A stretch of 64,000 nt of DNA from Parvularcula marina (lineage in GTDB: Bacteria > Pseudomonadota > Alphaproteobacteria > Caulobacterales > Parvularculaceae): NCBI RefSeq assembly GCF_003399445.1, contig NZ_QUQO01000001.1, positions 310,001 to 374,000 of the forward strand, read 5' to 3'. Below the pieces are notes generated by a model. The model did no database searches. It saw only the letters and a program-made list of their open reading frames with translations, and was not told the origin of the DNA. Within the stretch, counting starts at the first letter, position 1, and each line of letters opens with the position of its first letter. The position numbers and the translations under genes were made by a program. Below are positions 24,745 to 32,911 of the stretch, piece after piece.

Positions 24745-27492
24745 TCACTTGCCCTTCATCGCCTTGAGCTGGGCTTCGACGACCCCCAATTGCTGGCGGA
24801 TCAGGCCCGCCAGGTCGTCGCGCTCATCCGAGACCGATTCAGCACCTGCCACCGCATCTGAGGGTTCTACCCAAAACCGTTTTCTTTCAAAGGGATAGGT
24901 CGGCAAGCTCACCCGCCAAAACGCCCCCGGTTGAACCGCTTCCCAGTCGATCTCGCCGCCCTTTGTCCAATATTTGCCGAGCGCGGAAAGCATCGTCGCG
25001 CGTGCATCGCCCGGCTGTTTGGCGGGGCCGAGAGTCGTGATGGCGCTCACATCTTCTTCCGCCGACTGCATGGTCAGCGCCGCGAGCGTTGAGCCCGGTC
25101 CCACTTCGATAAAACAGTTAAAGCCATCGGCGATGGCGGCACTGACCGCGTCCAGAAACAGGACAGGTCCCAGCATCTGTTCGCGCCAATAGGCACTCTC
25201 GCCCCAGCGGGCGGCCTCCATCCGTTCGCCGGTGAAGGTCGAATAGACCTGCATGTTGTCACCAGCGGTCAGGACATCCATCGGTGCCCCGAGCATTTCG
25301 GCGGCTTCCCGCATGCTCGGCGAATGAAAGCCATGGCTGACCGCAAGGCGCGTGGCCTCGATCTCTGCTTCGCGCAGGGCAGTTTCTGTTGCGATGATCG
25401 CATCCGCCGTGCCGCTAACGACGGTGATGGCCGGGCTGTTCACCCCGGCGATCACGGCGCCGTCGCGCAGATGCCGTTCGGTCAGTGCACGCGGGGCCTT
25501 GACCCCCAGCATCCCGCCTTTGGGCATGCCGCCCATCAGGCGCCCCCGGCGCGCGGTAAAGCGCGCGGCTTCTTCGAGCGAAAGGATGCCGGCGGTGACA
25601 CTGGCCGCCAGTTCGCCTACGGAATGTCCTATGACAGCGTCCGGCGTGACACCTTTTTCAGCGAGCGCCGCCGACATGCCCGCCTCAACAGCAAGGATGC
25701 AGACTTGCGCAAACTCCGTCTGCTGTAACTGGCTGGCATCGGCGGAGGGGTTGAGCAGCCAGTCGCGGATGTCGTGGCCAAAATCGGGATCGGCTTTCAG
25801 GGTCTCAGCAACCCGGTCGATGCAGTCACGATAGGCCGGGCTTGCCTTATAAAGCGCCGCGCCCATGCCGGGATATTGCGCGCCCTGCCCAGTATAAAGA
25901 AAGCACAGTTTCGGGCTGCCCGCAGGCTCAAGCCCCATTTCAGGGCGGTCAAATCCGGCGGCAGCTTCCTCGCGCGTCGAGGCGACAACAAAGCCCCGGC
26001 GCTGGAAAGTCTTCCGCCCCCGTTGCAATGTGGCAGCGATATCACTCAGGGGCGCATCACTCTGCGCAATTGCCGGGCCTAGCCCGGCCGCCATGGCGGT
26101 CAGCGCAGTTTCTGTCCGGGCGGAGAAAGGCAGAATGAACGGTCCCTCCGTTTGCGGCAATGCCGCTGCTTCTGGCGGCTCCTCCAGCACGAGATGAGCA
26201 TTGGTGCCGCCCACCCCGAAGGACGAGACAGCAGCACGGCGAGGACCTGTGCCTTTAGGGAATGGAATAAGATCCGTATTCACATAAAAGGGCGAATTCT
26301 CGAAATCGATTTTCGGGTTCGGCGCCTCGAAATGTGCCAGAGGCGGGATCACCGCATCGCGCAAGGTCAGCGCGGTCTTGATCGTGCCGATGGCGCCGGA
26401 TGAGACATCAAGATGCCCCAGATTGCCCTTGACCGAGCCGAGCGCACAATAATGCCTGTCATCCGTATAGGCCCTGTGCGCCGCCGTCAGACCCGCGACC
26501 TCAATCGGATCGCCCAGCGGCGTGGCCGTACCATGGGCTTCCATATAGCCGATGCTGCGCGCATCGATATCGGCCATGCCCATGGCGAGCGAGATGACCT
26601 CAGCCTGCCCTTCGGGTGATGGCGCGGTGTAGCTGACCTTGCCGTCCCCGTCATTATTCGTGGCATAGCCGCGAATGACCGCATGGATGGTGTCGCCATC
26701 TGCAATGGCGTCCTCGAGACGCTTGAGGAGGACGACCGCTGCACCGTTGGAGAAGACCGTCCCCGCCGCGCGCGCATCAAAGGGGCGGCAGGTGCCATCC
26801 GGTGACAGCATGCTACCTTCTTTATACTGATATCCCTTGAATTGCGGCAGGACGATTGTCACTCCGCCCGCCAGTGCCATGTCGCAGGCATAAGATTCTA
26901 GCGACTGACACGCCGTGGCAATCGAGACGAGTGAGGTCGAGCAGGCCGTCTGCATATTGATGGCGGGGCCGCGCAGACCCAGCTTGAAGGCGACACGGGT
27001 TGCGAGATAATCTTTGTCATTGCCAAGCTCCGTCTGAAGCGTGCCGACCTGGATCGACTGGACAAGATTGCGCCGGAAGGCTTCGTCAGAGCACAGATTG
27101 TGAAGGACATAGGTGTCCATATAGCAGCCGCCGAAACAGCCAATGGCGCCTTCATAGCGGCTGGCGTCATAGCCCGCCCCCTCGATTGCCTCCCAGCAGA
27201 TTTCAAGGAACACCCGGTGCTGGGGGTCCATGACTTCCGCTTCGCGCGGCAGCATGCCCCAGAAAGCCGCATCGAACTGGTCGATGTCATCGAGCATGCC
27301 CTTGGCGCAGACATAGTCGCTGTCTCCGGCCAGCTCTTGCACGACGGGGTCAAGCTCATCCGTACCGAAATGCGAAACCGTGTCGCGGCCTTGCTTGATG
27401 TTCTCCCAGAACTCATCGACATTTTTCGCGCCGGGAAACCGGCCCGACATGCCGATAATGGCTATTCCGGGGGCTTGCGTATCGCTCGTCAT
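24745..27492 (-). CDS. Type I polyketide synthase: ketosynthase - acyltransferase
   Basis: The 915-residue protein has a ketosynthase with active Cys about 184 (QTACSTSLVS, Thr in place of the usual second Ser) and both His motifs (EAHGTATPLGDP and VKGNLGHLDVSSG). An acyltransferase follows with GHSVGELAAS (Ser about 624). Its specificity segment reads HGFHS near 718, close to the HAFH form of malonyl-CoA-specific domains and unlike YASH. There is no reductase, dehydratase or carrier domain, so the beta-keto group is kept. The carrier is the ACP at the start of the next protein. The C-terminus ends in an amphipathic stretch (LIRQQLGVVEAQLKAMKGK) that may dock. It overlaps the FkbH gene by ATGA. 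Confidence 0.93.
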   Translation of the reverse strand: MTSDTQAPGIAIIGMSGRFPGAKNVDEFWENIKQGRDTVSHFGTDELDPVVQELAGDSDYVCAKGMLDDIDQFDAAFWGMLPREAEVMDPQHRVFLEICWEAIEGAGYDASRYEGAIGCFGGCYMDTYVLHNLCSDEAFRRNLVQSIQVGTLQTELGNDKDYLATRVAFKLGLRGPAINMQTACSTSLVSIATACQSLESYACDMALAGGVTIVLPQFKGYQYKEGSMLSPDGTCRPFDARAAGTVFSNGAAVVLLKRLEDAIADGDTIHAVIRGYATNNDGDGKVSYTAPSPEGQAEVISLAMGMADIDARSIGYMEAHGTATPLGDPIEVAGLTAAHRAYTDDRHYCALGSVKGNLGHLDVSSGAIGTIKTALTLRDAVIPPLAHFEAPNPKIDFENSPFYVNTDLIPFPKGTGPRRAAVSSFGVGGTNAHLVLEEPPEAAALPQTEGPFILPFSARTETALTAMAAGLGPAIAQSDAPLSDIAATLQRGRKTFQRRGFVVASTREEAAAGFDRPEMGLEPAGSPKLCFLYTGQGAQYPGMGAALYKASPAYRDCIDRVAETLKADPDFGHDIRDWLLNPSADASQLQQTEFAQVCILAVEAGMSAALAEKGVTPDAVIGHSVGELAASVTAGILSLEEAARFTARRGRLMGGMPKGGMLGVKAPRALTERHLRDGAVIAGVNSPAITVVSGTADAIIATETALREAEIEATRLAVSHGFHSPSMREAAEMLGAPMDVLTAGDNMQVYSTFTGERMEAARWGESAYWREQMLGPVLFLDAVSAAIADGFNCFIEVGPGSTLAALTMQSAEEDVSAITTLGPAKQPGDARATMLSALGKYWTKGGEIDWEAVQPGAFWRVSLPTYPFERKRFWVEPSDAVAGAESVSDERDDLAGLIRQQLGVVEAQLKAMKGK

Positions 27493-29504
27493 GAAACTCT
27501 CCGGGGGCGGCGCATCCGGGCGGCCCGCATCGCCGCTGCCCTGTCAAAACCTAAATTGTCTTCTGCCCCGAGATGCCGAGCCAGCGCCTCAATAGTCGGG
27601 AAACGGAAGAGGTCAGCAAGCGCGATCTCGACCTCCATCTCCCGCGTCATGCGGGCGTGAATACGCACAAGATGGAGCGACTTACCTCCAAGGGCGGTAA
27701 AACTGTCTGTACGCCCGATCTGCTCAATGCCAAGGACATCCTGCCATATCTTTGACAGCGCCACCTCGGTATCGCCGCGCGGAGACTGGAAAGTCGTCTC
27801 GAGCATCGGGCGCGTCTGTTGCTCCGCTGATAGGGCAGCCACAGGGGTTCCCTCATGGGCTGCAAAAGCGAACCGCTGATAGGCCGCGCCGCGTCCTTCC
27901 ATGCCGGCTTCAGCTGCGGCGATAAGGTCATCGCCATCGCCTGTCTCTTCGGCCGGATCAAACCGCAATTGCGATATCTCTTCCGTGGAGAGATCAAGCC
28001 AGCCCTCTTCGGGCAAGTCGCTTCCTTCAAGCCGGTCAAGGAAACGCCGCATTGGCGCATTGCGTGGCCCCGTGACATGGCGGATGCGCAACGTCCGGGC
28101 GCCTGTATCCGCCATCAATTGGCGAAGCAGGTCATGCTCGACGCCGCGGCCCAGCACCCGGCAGCTCAGGCAGAAAAGATCAAGCGACAGCGTGCCCCCG
28201 TTAAGGTCACCGATCACAAGACCAACAAGACCGTAATCGCCGAAGCGGTCGGCGACATTGACTGCCCGCAGAACCGCGCCGGGCTTCTCCAGCCGTGACG
28301 CAACGTCACCCTCTGTCAGCCGCAGCAGCGAGGAATTGAACTGGTTCGTCCGCTGGCTGAGCTGTGCGATGCGCGCGACATCGCCCGTGCCGGGCGTGAA
28401 CATCTCGACCCTGAGGCCGAGCGTTGCATAAAAGCTGTCGAGATCGCCGCTTTTTGCTTTTTCGGCCTGCCGTCCGGCCTCTTCCCGCAAGCGGCGGACC
28501 CGTTTTTCATCATCCGTTGTTGCCGTGCCCTGATCAAATGGCCAGAGTCCATCAAGATAGGCATGTGAAGGACCGTCCTCGGGCACTCCGACCGTCAGGA
28601 CGCCGGGCATGGCCTCGCGCATCCGCGCAAGCTCCACAGGATTGTCGTCAAGGAACAGGATGGCTTCCTGCCCCACGCCATGCGTTGCAGCCAAGCGCGC
28701 GAGATGCGCGGATTTCTCACCCCATCCGGCATTGACCTCAAAGAAGTCCTCCTTACCAAGAGGAAAATCAGATCGCCCGAGCAGGAGCGCCCGAATATCG
28801 GTGCTTTCATTCTTGGTCAGGAGCGTCAGGATCACGCCGCGTGCAGCGGCGGACTTAAGGCGCTGCTGCAATTCAAGATGACCTTCATCGAGCCGGACAC
28901 CACCGACCCCGTCCTCACCGAGAACACCGCCCCAAATAGTATTGTCACCATCGACAGCGATCAGCTTGACCGGCGGGCGCAGTGCCCCGTCGATGATCCG
29001 CGCCATGTAGAGCGCTAGCGCAGCCATGCCGCTTTCTGTATAGGGCAGATGCCCTGTCCGGTTGGTCAGCTCATCGCCCGGATCACCGATCCCGAAACCG
29101 TCGAAAACATGGCGTGCAGGGACGATATCGATATGGGCTTCGCTGTGGAATTTCTCTTTCAGGCGGGAGGCGGTCGCATTCTCCGCTGCCGGATCATCGT
29201 GCCCGATCAGGATGCAGAGCGGGATGCCGTCTTCGGCCTGCCAGACAGCAGACACGGTGAGAGCTTCGTCGTCTTCGATATCCTGGGGCCGCAACAAGAT
29301 GAAGCGGCGGCTTGCCGGCGCCCAGAATGAGCCCTCCGCATCGCTTAGCTGGGCTGCGAACCTGCCATAAGGCACGGCGCGAATATCCACCGGCCATCCA
29401 AGTTCGCCCGCAAGGTGGCTGAGATGATCAAGAACCGGCCCAAGGGTGTAGCTGGCTGCAAGCGCAATCGGTGCGCGCGTCGAATCGCCGATGTCCGCCC
29501 CCAT
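27489..29504 (-). CDS. FkbH-like HAD-family loading protein fused to an acyl carrier protein
   Basis: About 170 N-terminal residues of a less conserved domain precede the HAD-like FkbH core: VDGDNTIWGGVLGEDG (DxDNT, near residue 185), LLTKNE, FLDDNPVELARMRE and RTNQFNSSLLRL, then an acetyltransferase-like tail. A carrier domain closes the protein (FTALGGKSLHLVR, Ser about 609). FkbH proteins take 1,3-bisphosphoglycerate, dephosphorylate it and load a glyceryl group on an ACP; related domains load D-lactyl starters. Carrier and enzyme in one chain, placed before the KS-AT, suggest a starter unit. No FkbG, FkbI or FkbK-like genes for methoxy- or hydroxymalonyl extenders are present. I prefer ATG 29504 (AAGGGGGAG well spaced) to 29513. 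Confidence 0.9.
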   Translation of the reverse strand: MGADIGDSTRAPIALAASYTLGPVLDHLSHLAGELGWPVDIRAVPYGRFAAQLSDAEGSFWAPASRRFILLRPQDIEDDEALTVSAVWQAEDGIPLCILIGHDDPAAENATASRLKEKFHSEAHIDIVPARHVFDGFGIGDPGDELTNRTGHLPYTESGMAALALYMARIIDGALRPPVKLIAVDGDNTIWGGVLGEDGVGGVRLDEGHLELQQRLKSAAARGVILTLLTKNESTDIRALLLGRSDFPLGKEDFFEVNAGWGEKSAHLARLAATHGVGQEAILFLDDNPVELARMREAMPGVLTVGVPEDGPSHAYLDGLWPFDQGTATTDDEKRVRRLREEAGRQAEKAKSGDLDSFYATLGLRVEMFTPGTGDVARIAQLSQRTNQFNSSLLRLTEGDVASRLEKPGAVLRAVNVADRFGDYGLVGLVIGDLNGGTLSLDLFCLSCRVLGRGVEHDLLRQLMADTGARTLRIRHVTGPRNAPMRRFLDRLEGSDLPEEGWLDLSTEEISQLRFDPAEETGDGDDLIAAAEAGMEGRGAAYQRFAFAAHEGTPVAALSAEQQTRPMLETTFQSPRGDTEVALSKIWQDVLGIEQIGRTDSFTALGGKSLHLVRIHARMTREMEVEIALADLFRFPTIEALARHLGAEDNLGFDRAAAMRAARMRRPRRVS

Positions 29505-29564
29505 GCTCTTCATCTCCCCCTTTGGTGAACAGATGAGCCATAACGCGTTCAGATTTCTATTCTA

Positions 29565-30242
29565 TTACGACCTAAGGTCCTGCAGTTTCAGGGAGTTTAT
29601 CGGTCTGTCGTGAGCAACGCAGCCATATTCGCCGTAATCCCCGCGGAACGCTTCGAAATGCCACTGGCGTGGGTCAGTTTCCGGACCGGCAGAAACGTGT
29701 TTCGGCGGCGTCTGGCTGAGATCCAGCGAGAAACCCGGCCAGTCGGCGGCCAGCCCTTTCCCAAGCGCCTTGCTGAACGCCTCCTTGGCAGTCCAGAGCC
29801 GCAGGAAGGCTTTCTCTTTTTCCTCACCTGAGAAACCAGACAGATACTCTTGTTCAGACTTGGAAAAATGGTCTTTAGATATCGCGTCCGCTTCCGGCAC
29901 CGCGCGCGCCATCTCAATGTCGATTCCGAGCCGGCCATCCGGGGCCAACGCCATGGCGCCCGCCCCCTCGCTGCGGGACAAGCTCCAGCTGAGTGGCACG
30001 GCATTCCCTCCATCGGTAAGGATGGGGGCCTGCCCCTCCTTCTCTTCAAAGCGCAATGAGGACGCCGGCCGATCAAGCGCCTGACCCAAAAAAAAGCGCA
30101 TCCACAAACGACCGTGGATGAAACGGGTACAGTCTTCCTCCCGCATATACGAGGCTGCCCGATCTCTCTCGTAAGTCGTTGAAAGAGAGCCGAAATCGAG
30201 GCCTTGAGGGGGCGCATCGAGATCAAACAGGAAGATTTGCAT
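29565..30242 (-). CDS. 4'-phosphopantetheinyl transferase, Sfp type
   Basis: This enzyme moves the phosphopantetheine arm from CoA to the carrier-domain serines, which the five carrier domains here require. The 225-residue protein has the Sfp-type length and motifs: RFIHGRLWMRFFLG in the N-terminal half, the metal-binding GIDIEMAR (Asp and Glu), and LWTAKEAFSKALGKG (the WxxKEA motif). The ATG at 30242 is preceded by an in-frame TTG that I do not use. It is the first minus-strand gene of the cluster, 60 bases upstream of the FkbH gene, and is divergent from the diguanylate cyclase gene. Confidence 0.93.
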   Translation of the reverse strand: MQIFLFDLDAPPQGLDFGSLSTTYERDRAASYMREEDCTRFIHGRLWMRFFLGQALDRPASSLRFEEKEGQAPILTDGGNAVPLSWSLSRSEGAGAMALAPDGRLGIDIEMARAVPEADAISKDHFSKSEQEYLSGFSGEEKEKAFLRLWTAKEAFSKALGKGLAADWPGFSLDLSQTPPKHVSAGPETDPRQWHFEAFRGDYGEYGCVAHDRPINSLKLQDLRS

Positions 30243-30305
30243 CAAATATGCGTATCCAGATTAAGAATCGATTCACGTCGTTTTCTAACCATATCGAAAT
30301 CAGAA

Positions 30306-31418
30306 ATGGCTAGGCCGGTCCCGGGAACGAGTGGGGGCAAAGACTGGGCCATGATTACATATCCGCAGCAGAAGTTTGAATCGATCAAGTCAGAAGTCGA
30401 GCAGCGATACCGGATTCTCGATGGATCCTCTGCTTATGACACAAACCATATGGCGAGGACTGTCGCCCTCGCCTTCCGCGTGCCGATGGTGATCGCGGCG
30501 CTCAACGAGCGATACCGTGCATGGTTTTCATCCTCGCACGGGGTTTCCGAAGCCCTTGACGATCAGGTCCACGACCTCTGCTCTCTTGCCAACCTCGCTG
30601 ACCGGTTCTTTCAGGTCGAGGATATGGCGGAAGACCAGTATTTTTCCGGTGAGAAACTGGTCAGTGAAGCCCCGAACATGCGCTTCTTTGCTGGCGTGCC
30701 GCTACGCGATCCCGATGGGAAGCGATTCGGCACCCTCTGTATTCTCGACAACAAGCCCCGCGTGATGAGCGAATCGGATAGCCGCCTTCTCAAAAGCTTT
30801 GCCGGGCTTCTTTCCAACGACATTTGCGTCCGCAGTGCGGGCCGTTATGCGGTTCAGGACCTGATCCATGCCGAAGAAGACAAGTGCTCGCTTTATGATC
30901 TTGCGGTCACTGATTCGCTCACGGGGGCGCTGAACCGCCGGGCCTTCTTCCATTTGACAGAACGCGAAGTCCCGCGCGCAGAGCGTCATCGCGTCCCCCT
31001 CACGGCTGTTCTTTTCGACATTGATCACTTCAAGAAGGTCAATGACGTCCATGGGCACGCCGCAGGCGACGATGTGATCGCCAGTCTGTCCCGCATCGTG
31101 TCCAAGGAAATCCGAGAAGAAGATTATCTTGGCCGTCTCGGCGGGGAGGAATTCGGCCTCATCCTGCCGGAAACGACACCTTCACAAGCCGTCTCGCTGA
31201 CCAACAGGTTACGCCAGAAGATCAAAGGCTTGACCTTCCTAGGCGAAGGCGGATCCTTCTCGATTACCGTCAGCTTTGGCGTCGCTGCCATCGATCCTGG
31301 CGAGCGGTCAGTTCATCCCGCACTCGAGCGCGCCGACCGCGCGCTCTATGTTGCAAAGCGAAATGGCCGGGACCGTGTCGAACTGGCCGTCGAGTGTCTC
31401 GGCAGGTTGTCCGCCTGA
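30306..31418 (+). CDS. Diguanylate cyclase with GAF sensor domain
   Basis: The enzyme makes cyclic di-GMP from two GTP. An N-terminal GAF domain (about residues 30-180; MRFFAGVPLRDPDGKRFGTLCILD) is followed by a GGDEF domain (about 205-365; TDSLTGALNRRAFF, LFDIDHFKKVND). The active loop is GGEEF in LGRLGGEEFGLILPE, which is catalytically competent. An RxxD inhibitory site (REED) sits five residues before it, so product inhibition is expected. No membrane segment is seen, so it is cytoplasmic. The start is uncertain: ATG 30306 or 30351; the frame opens earlier, but that would overlap the phosphopantetheinyl transferase gene. Its signal is unknown. Confidence 0.92.
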   Translation: MARPVPGTSGGKDWAMITYPQQKFESIKSEVEQRYRILDGSSAYDTNHMARTVALAFRVPMVIAALNERYRAWFSSSHGVSEALDDQVHDLCSLANLADRFFQVEDMAEDQYFSGEKLVSEAPNMRFFAGVPLRDPDGKRFGTLCILDNKPRVMSESDSRLLKSFAGLLSNDICVRSAGRYAVQDLIHAEEDKCSLYDLAVTDSLTGALNRRAFFHLTEREVPRAERHRVPLTAVLFDIDHFKKVNDVHGHAAGDDVIASLSRIVSKEIREEDYLGRLGGEEFGLILPETTPSQAVSLTNRLRQKIKGLTFLGEGGSFSITVSFGVAAIDPGERSVHPALERADRALYVAKRNGRDRVELAVECLGRLSA

Positions 31419-31529
31419 CACAGCGCCGGTTTTTCCACACTCAGGCGCCTCACGATTTCACCATAAAGGTCTCTTCGGAGGTTCCGCTCCCCTTTCGATC
31501 ATGTTAGTTCTCGTTAAGAGGGTGAGGGC

Positions 31530-32906
31530 ATGCGGAAGCGAGAAGTGTTCAAGCAGATTCTGGCGGCGGGGGCCGTGATTTTCAGCCTGGGCACCATGGC
31601 ATGGGCCCAGCAACATCCAGTACCATTGGACGACGGGGCGATGGCGCAAGGCGTTGCGTCCTGCGCCGGCACGACCTGTCACAGCCGCCAGACCGCTAGC
31701 GGCGCGATCGTGCGGCAGAACGAGATTCTCACCTGGCAGGATCCTTCCCGTTCAAGCGGCGCGCATTCACGCGCCTATCAGGTGCTGATGACCCCGCAGG
31801 GTCAGGCGATTTCACGGCTGGCCGGCTTCGGCCCGGCCGAGAAGGCACCCGAATGCCTCTCCTGCCACGCCCATGATGTCCCTGAAACTCAGTGGGGCGA
31901 TCAGTTCAATATCTCCGAAGGCGTCACCTGCGAGAGCTGTCACGGTAATGCCGAGAAATGGCTGTCGACCCATTATGCCGTCGGCGTCAGCCATGAGGAC
32001 AATCTTGCGAATGGCCTCTTCCCAACGACTGATGTCGAAAAGACGACCAGCCTTTGCCTCGACTGTCATTTCGGCAGCACACGGGAGAAACAGTTCGTCA
32101 CGCACCGAATCATGGGTGCGGGCCACCCGCGGATGAGCTTTGAGCTGGAGCTGTTCACTGCCCTGCAACAGCACCACACCGTCGACATGGATTACCTCGA
32201 GCGCAAATCCATGGTGCGGACTTCATCGATGAAGAACTGGGCCGTTGGTCAGGCGATTGCGCTGGAACGTGCGACCGAGCTTTTCACGGATGATGAGCTT
32301 GGCCGGGATGGTCTGTTCCCTGAGCTCTATTTCTTTGACTGCCATGCTTGCCACCAGCCTTTGTCCAATGACCGGCAGACCTTTGCTGGCTGGCGCCCCA
32401 ATCCGGGCCGCCCACTCGGACCGGGCGTGCCTGTCTTTACAGATTCAAACCTCATCATGCTGAAAGCCGCAGTCGCTGAAGTCATGCCGGAGCGGTCCGC
32501 CGAATTCAGTCAGGTCGGCGCAAGACTGCATGCCGCAACTCGTGTCGATCATGACGCGACCAAGCTCGCTGCCGCCGCCCTTGCCGATTACAGCCGAGAT
32601 CTGCGCGAAGCTTTCCTCGAGACTGAATTTGATAGCCGTACGACGATGAATATCCTGTCGCGCATTCTCGATGCGACGACTGCCGCAGAGTACACGAATT
32701 ATGCGGCAGGCGAGCAGGCAGTCATCGCTGTTGATGTCTTCCTCAATGCGATGGTCGATCAGGGCGCGATTGAATTCAGCATCTTGGATGAACTTGCGCC
32801 CGAGATCGATGAGGCCTTCGACGCGGTGCAGAACCCCTCGGATTACGACGCCGCCCGTCTTCGTCGCGCACTTCTCGCTATCGCGGACCGGACCCGGAGG
32901 CTCTGA
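31530..32906 (+). CDS. Secreted pentaheme cytochrome c (cytochrome c554-like)
   Basis: The 458-residue protein has a Sec signal peptide (about 1-26, ending AWA) and five c-type heme motifs. The first is a CX4CH site (CAGTTCH, residues 45-51). Four CXXCH sites follow: CLSCH (109), CESCH (134), CLDCH (176) and CHACH (271). Spacing and extra His residues (THRIMGAGHP, LQQHHTVD) suggest bis-His ligation as in cytochrome c554-like proteins. The C-terminal 180 residues have no heme motif and look helical. It is the first gene of the multiheme operon; a GAGGGTGAGGG ribosome site precedes ATG 31530. A periplasmic electron carrier is the natural role. Confidence 0.9.
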   Translation: MRKREVFKQILAAGAVIFSLGTMAWAQQHPVPLDDGAMAQGVASCAGTTCHSRQTASGAIVRQNEILTWQDPSRSSGAHSRAYQVLMTPQGQAISRLAGFGPAEKAPECLSCHAHDVPETQWGDQFNISEGVTCESCHGNAEKWLSTHYAVGVSHEDNLANGLFPTTDVEKTTSLCLDCHFGSTREKQFVTHRIMGAGHPRMSFELELFTALQQHHTVDMDYLERKSMVRTSSMKNWAVGQAIALERATELFTDDELGRDGLFPELYFFDCHACHQPLSNDRQTFAGWRPNPGRPLGPGVPVFTDSNLIMLKAAVAEVMPERSAEFSQVGARLHAATRVDHDATKLAAAALADYSRDLREAFLETEFDSRTTMNILSRILDATTAAEYTNYAAGEQAVIAVDVFLNAMVDQGAIEFSILDELAPEIDEAFDAVQNPSDYDAARLRRALLAIADRTRRL

Positions 32907-32911
32907 ATCAC

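Larger units (their letters stand above)
9606..30242. other. Hybrid PKS/NRPS biosynthetic gene cluster with sugar and export genes
   Basis: I group the genes from the Gfo/Idh/MocA-SDR fusion (9606) to the phosphopantetheinyl transferase (30242) as one cluster. The assembly-line genes lie on the minus strand in order of use, mostly with 4-base or 2-base junctions. The thioesterase and the two sugar-type genes are on the plus strand. Boundaries are inferred from function: outside lie a VWA gene on the left and a diguanylate cyclase on the right. No cluster-specific regulator, transporter ATPase or resistance gene was seen. Confidence 0.75.

Noticed and set aside
22884-24767. A 627-codon open frame on the plus strand, opposite the ACP-aminotransferase-condensation gene
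   Set aside because: Its translation has no recognisable domain and is rich in residues produced by reading GC-rich coding DNA backwards; the minus strand shows full catalytic motifs in the same bases.
27489-30242. A hydroxymalonyl/methoxymalonyl-ACP extender pathway
   Set aside because: FkbH and ACP are there, but no FkbI/FkbK-type dehydrogenases or O-methyltransferase are in the cluster, and the KS-AT has its own malonyl-type acyltransferase.
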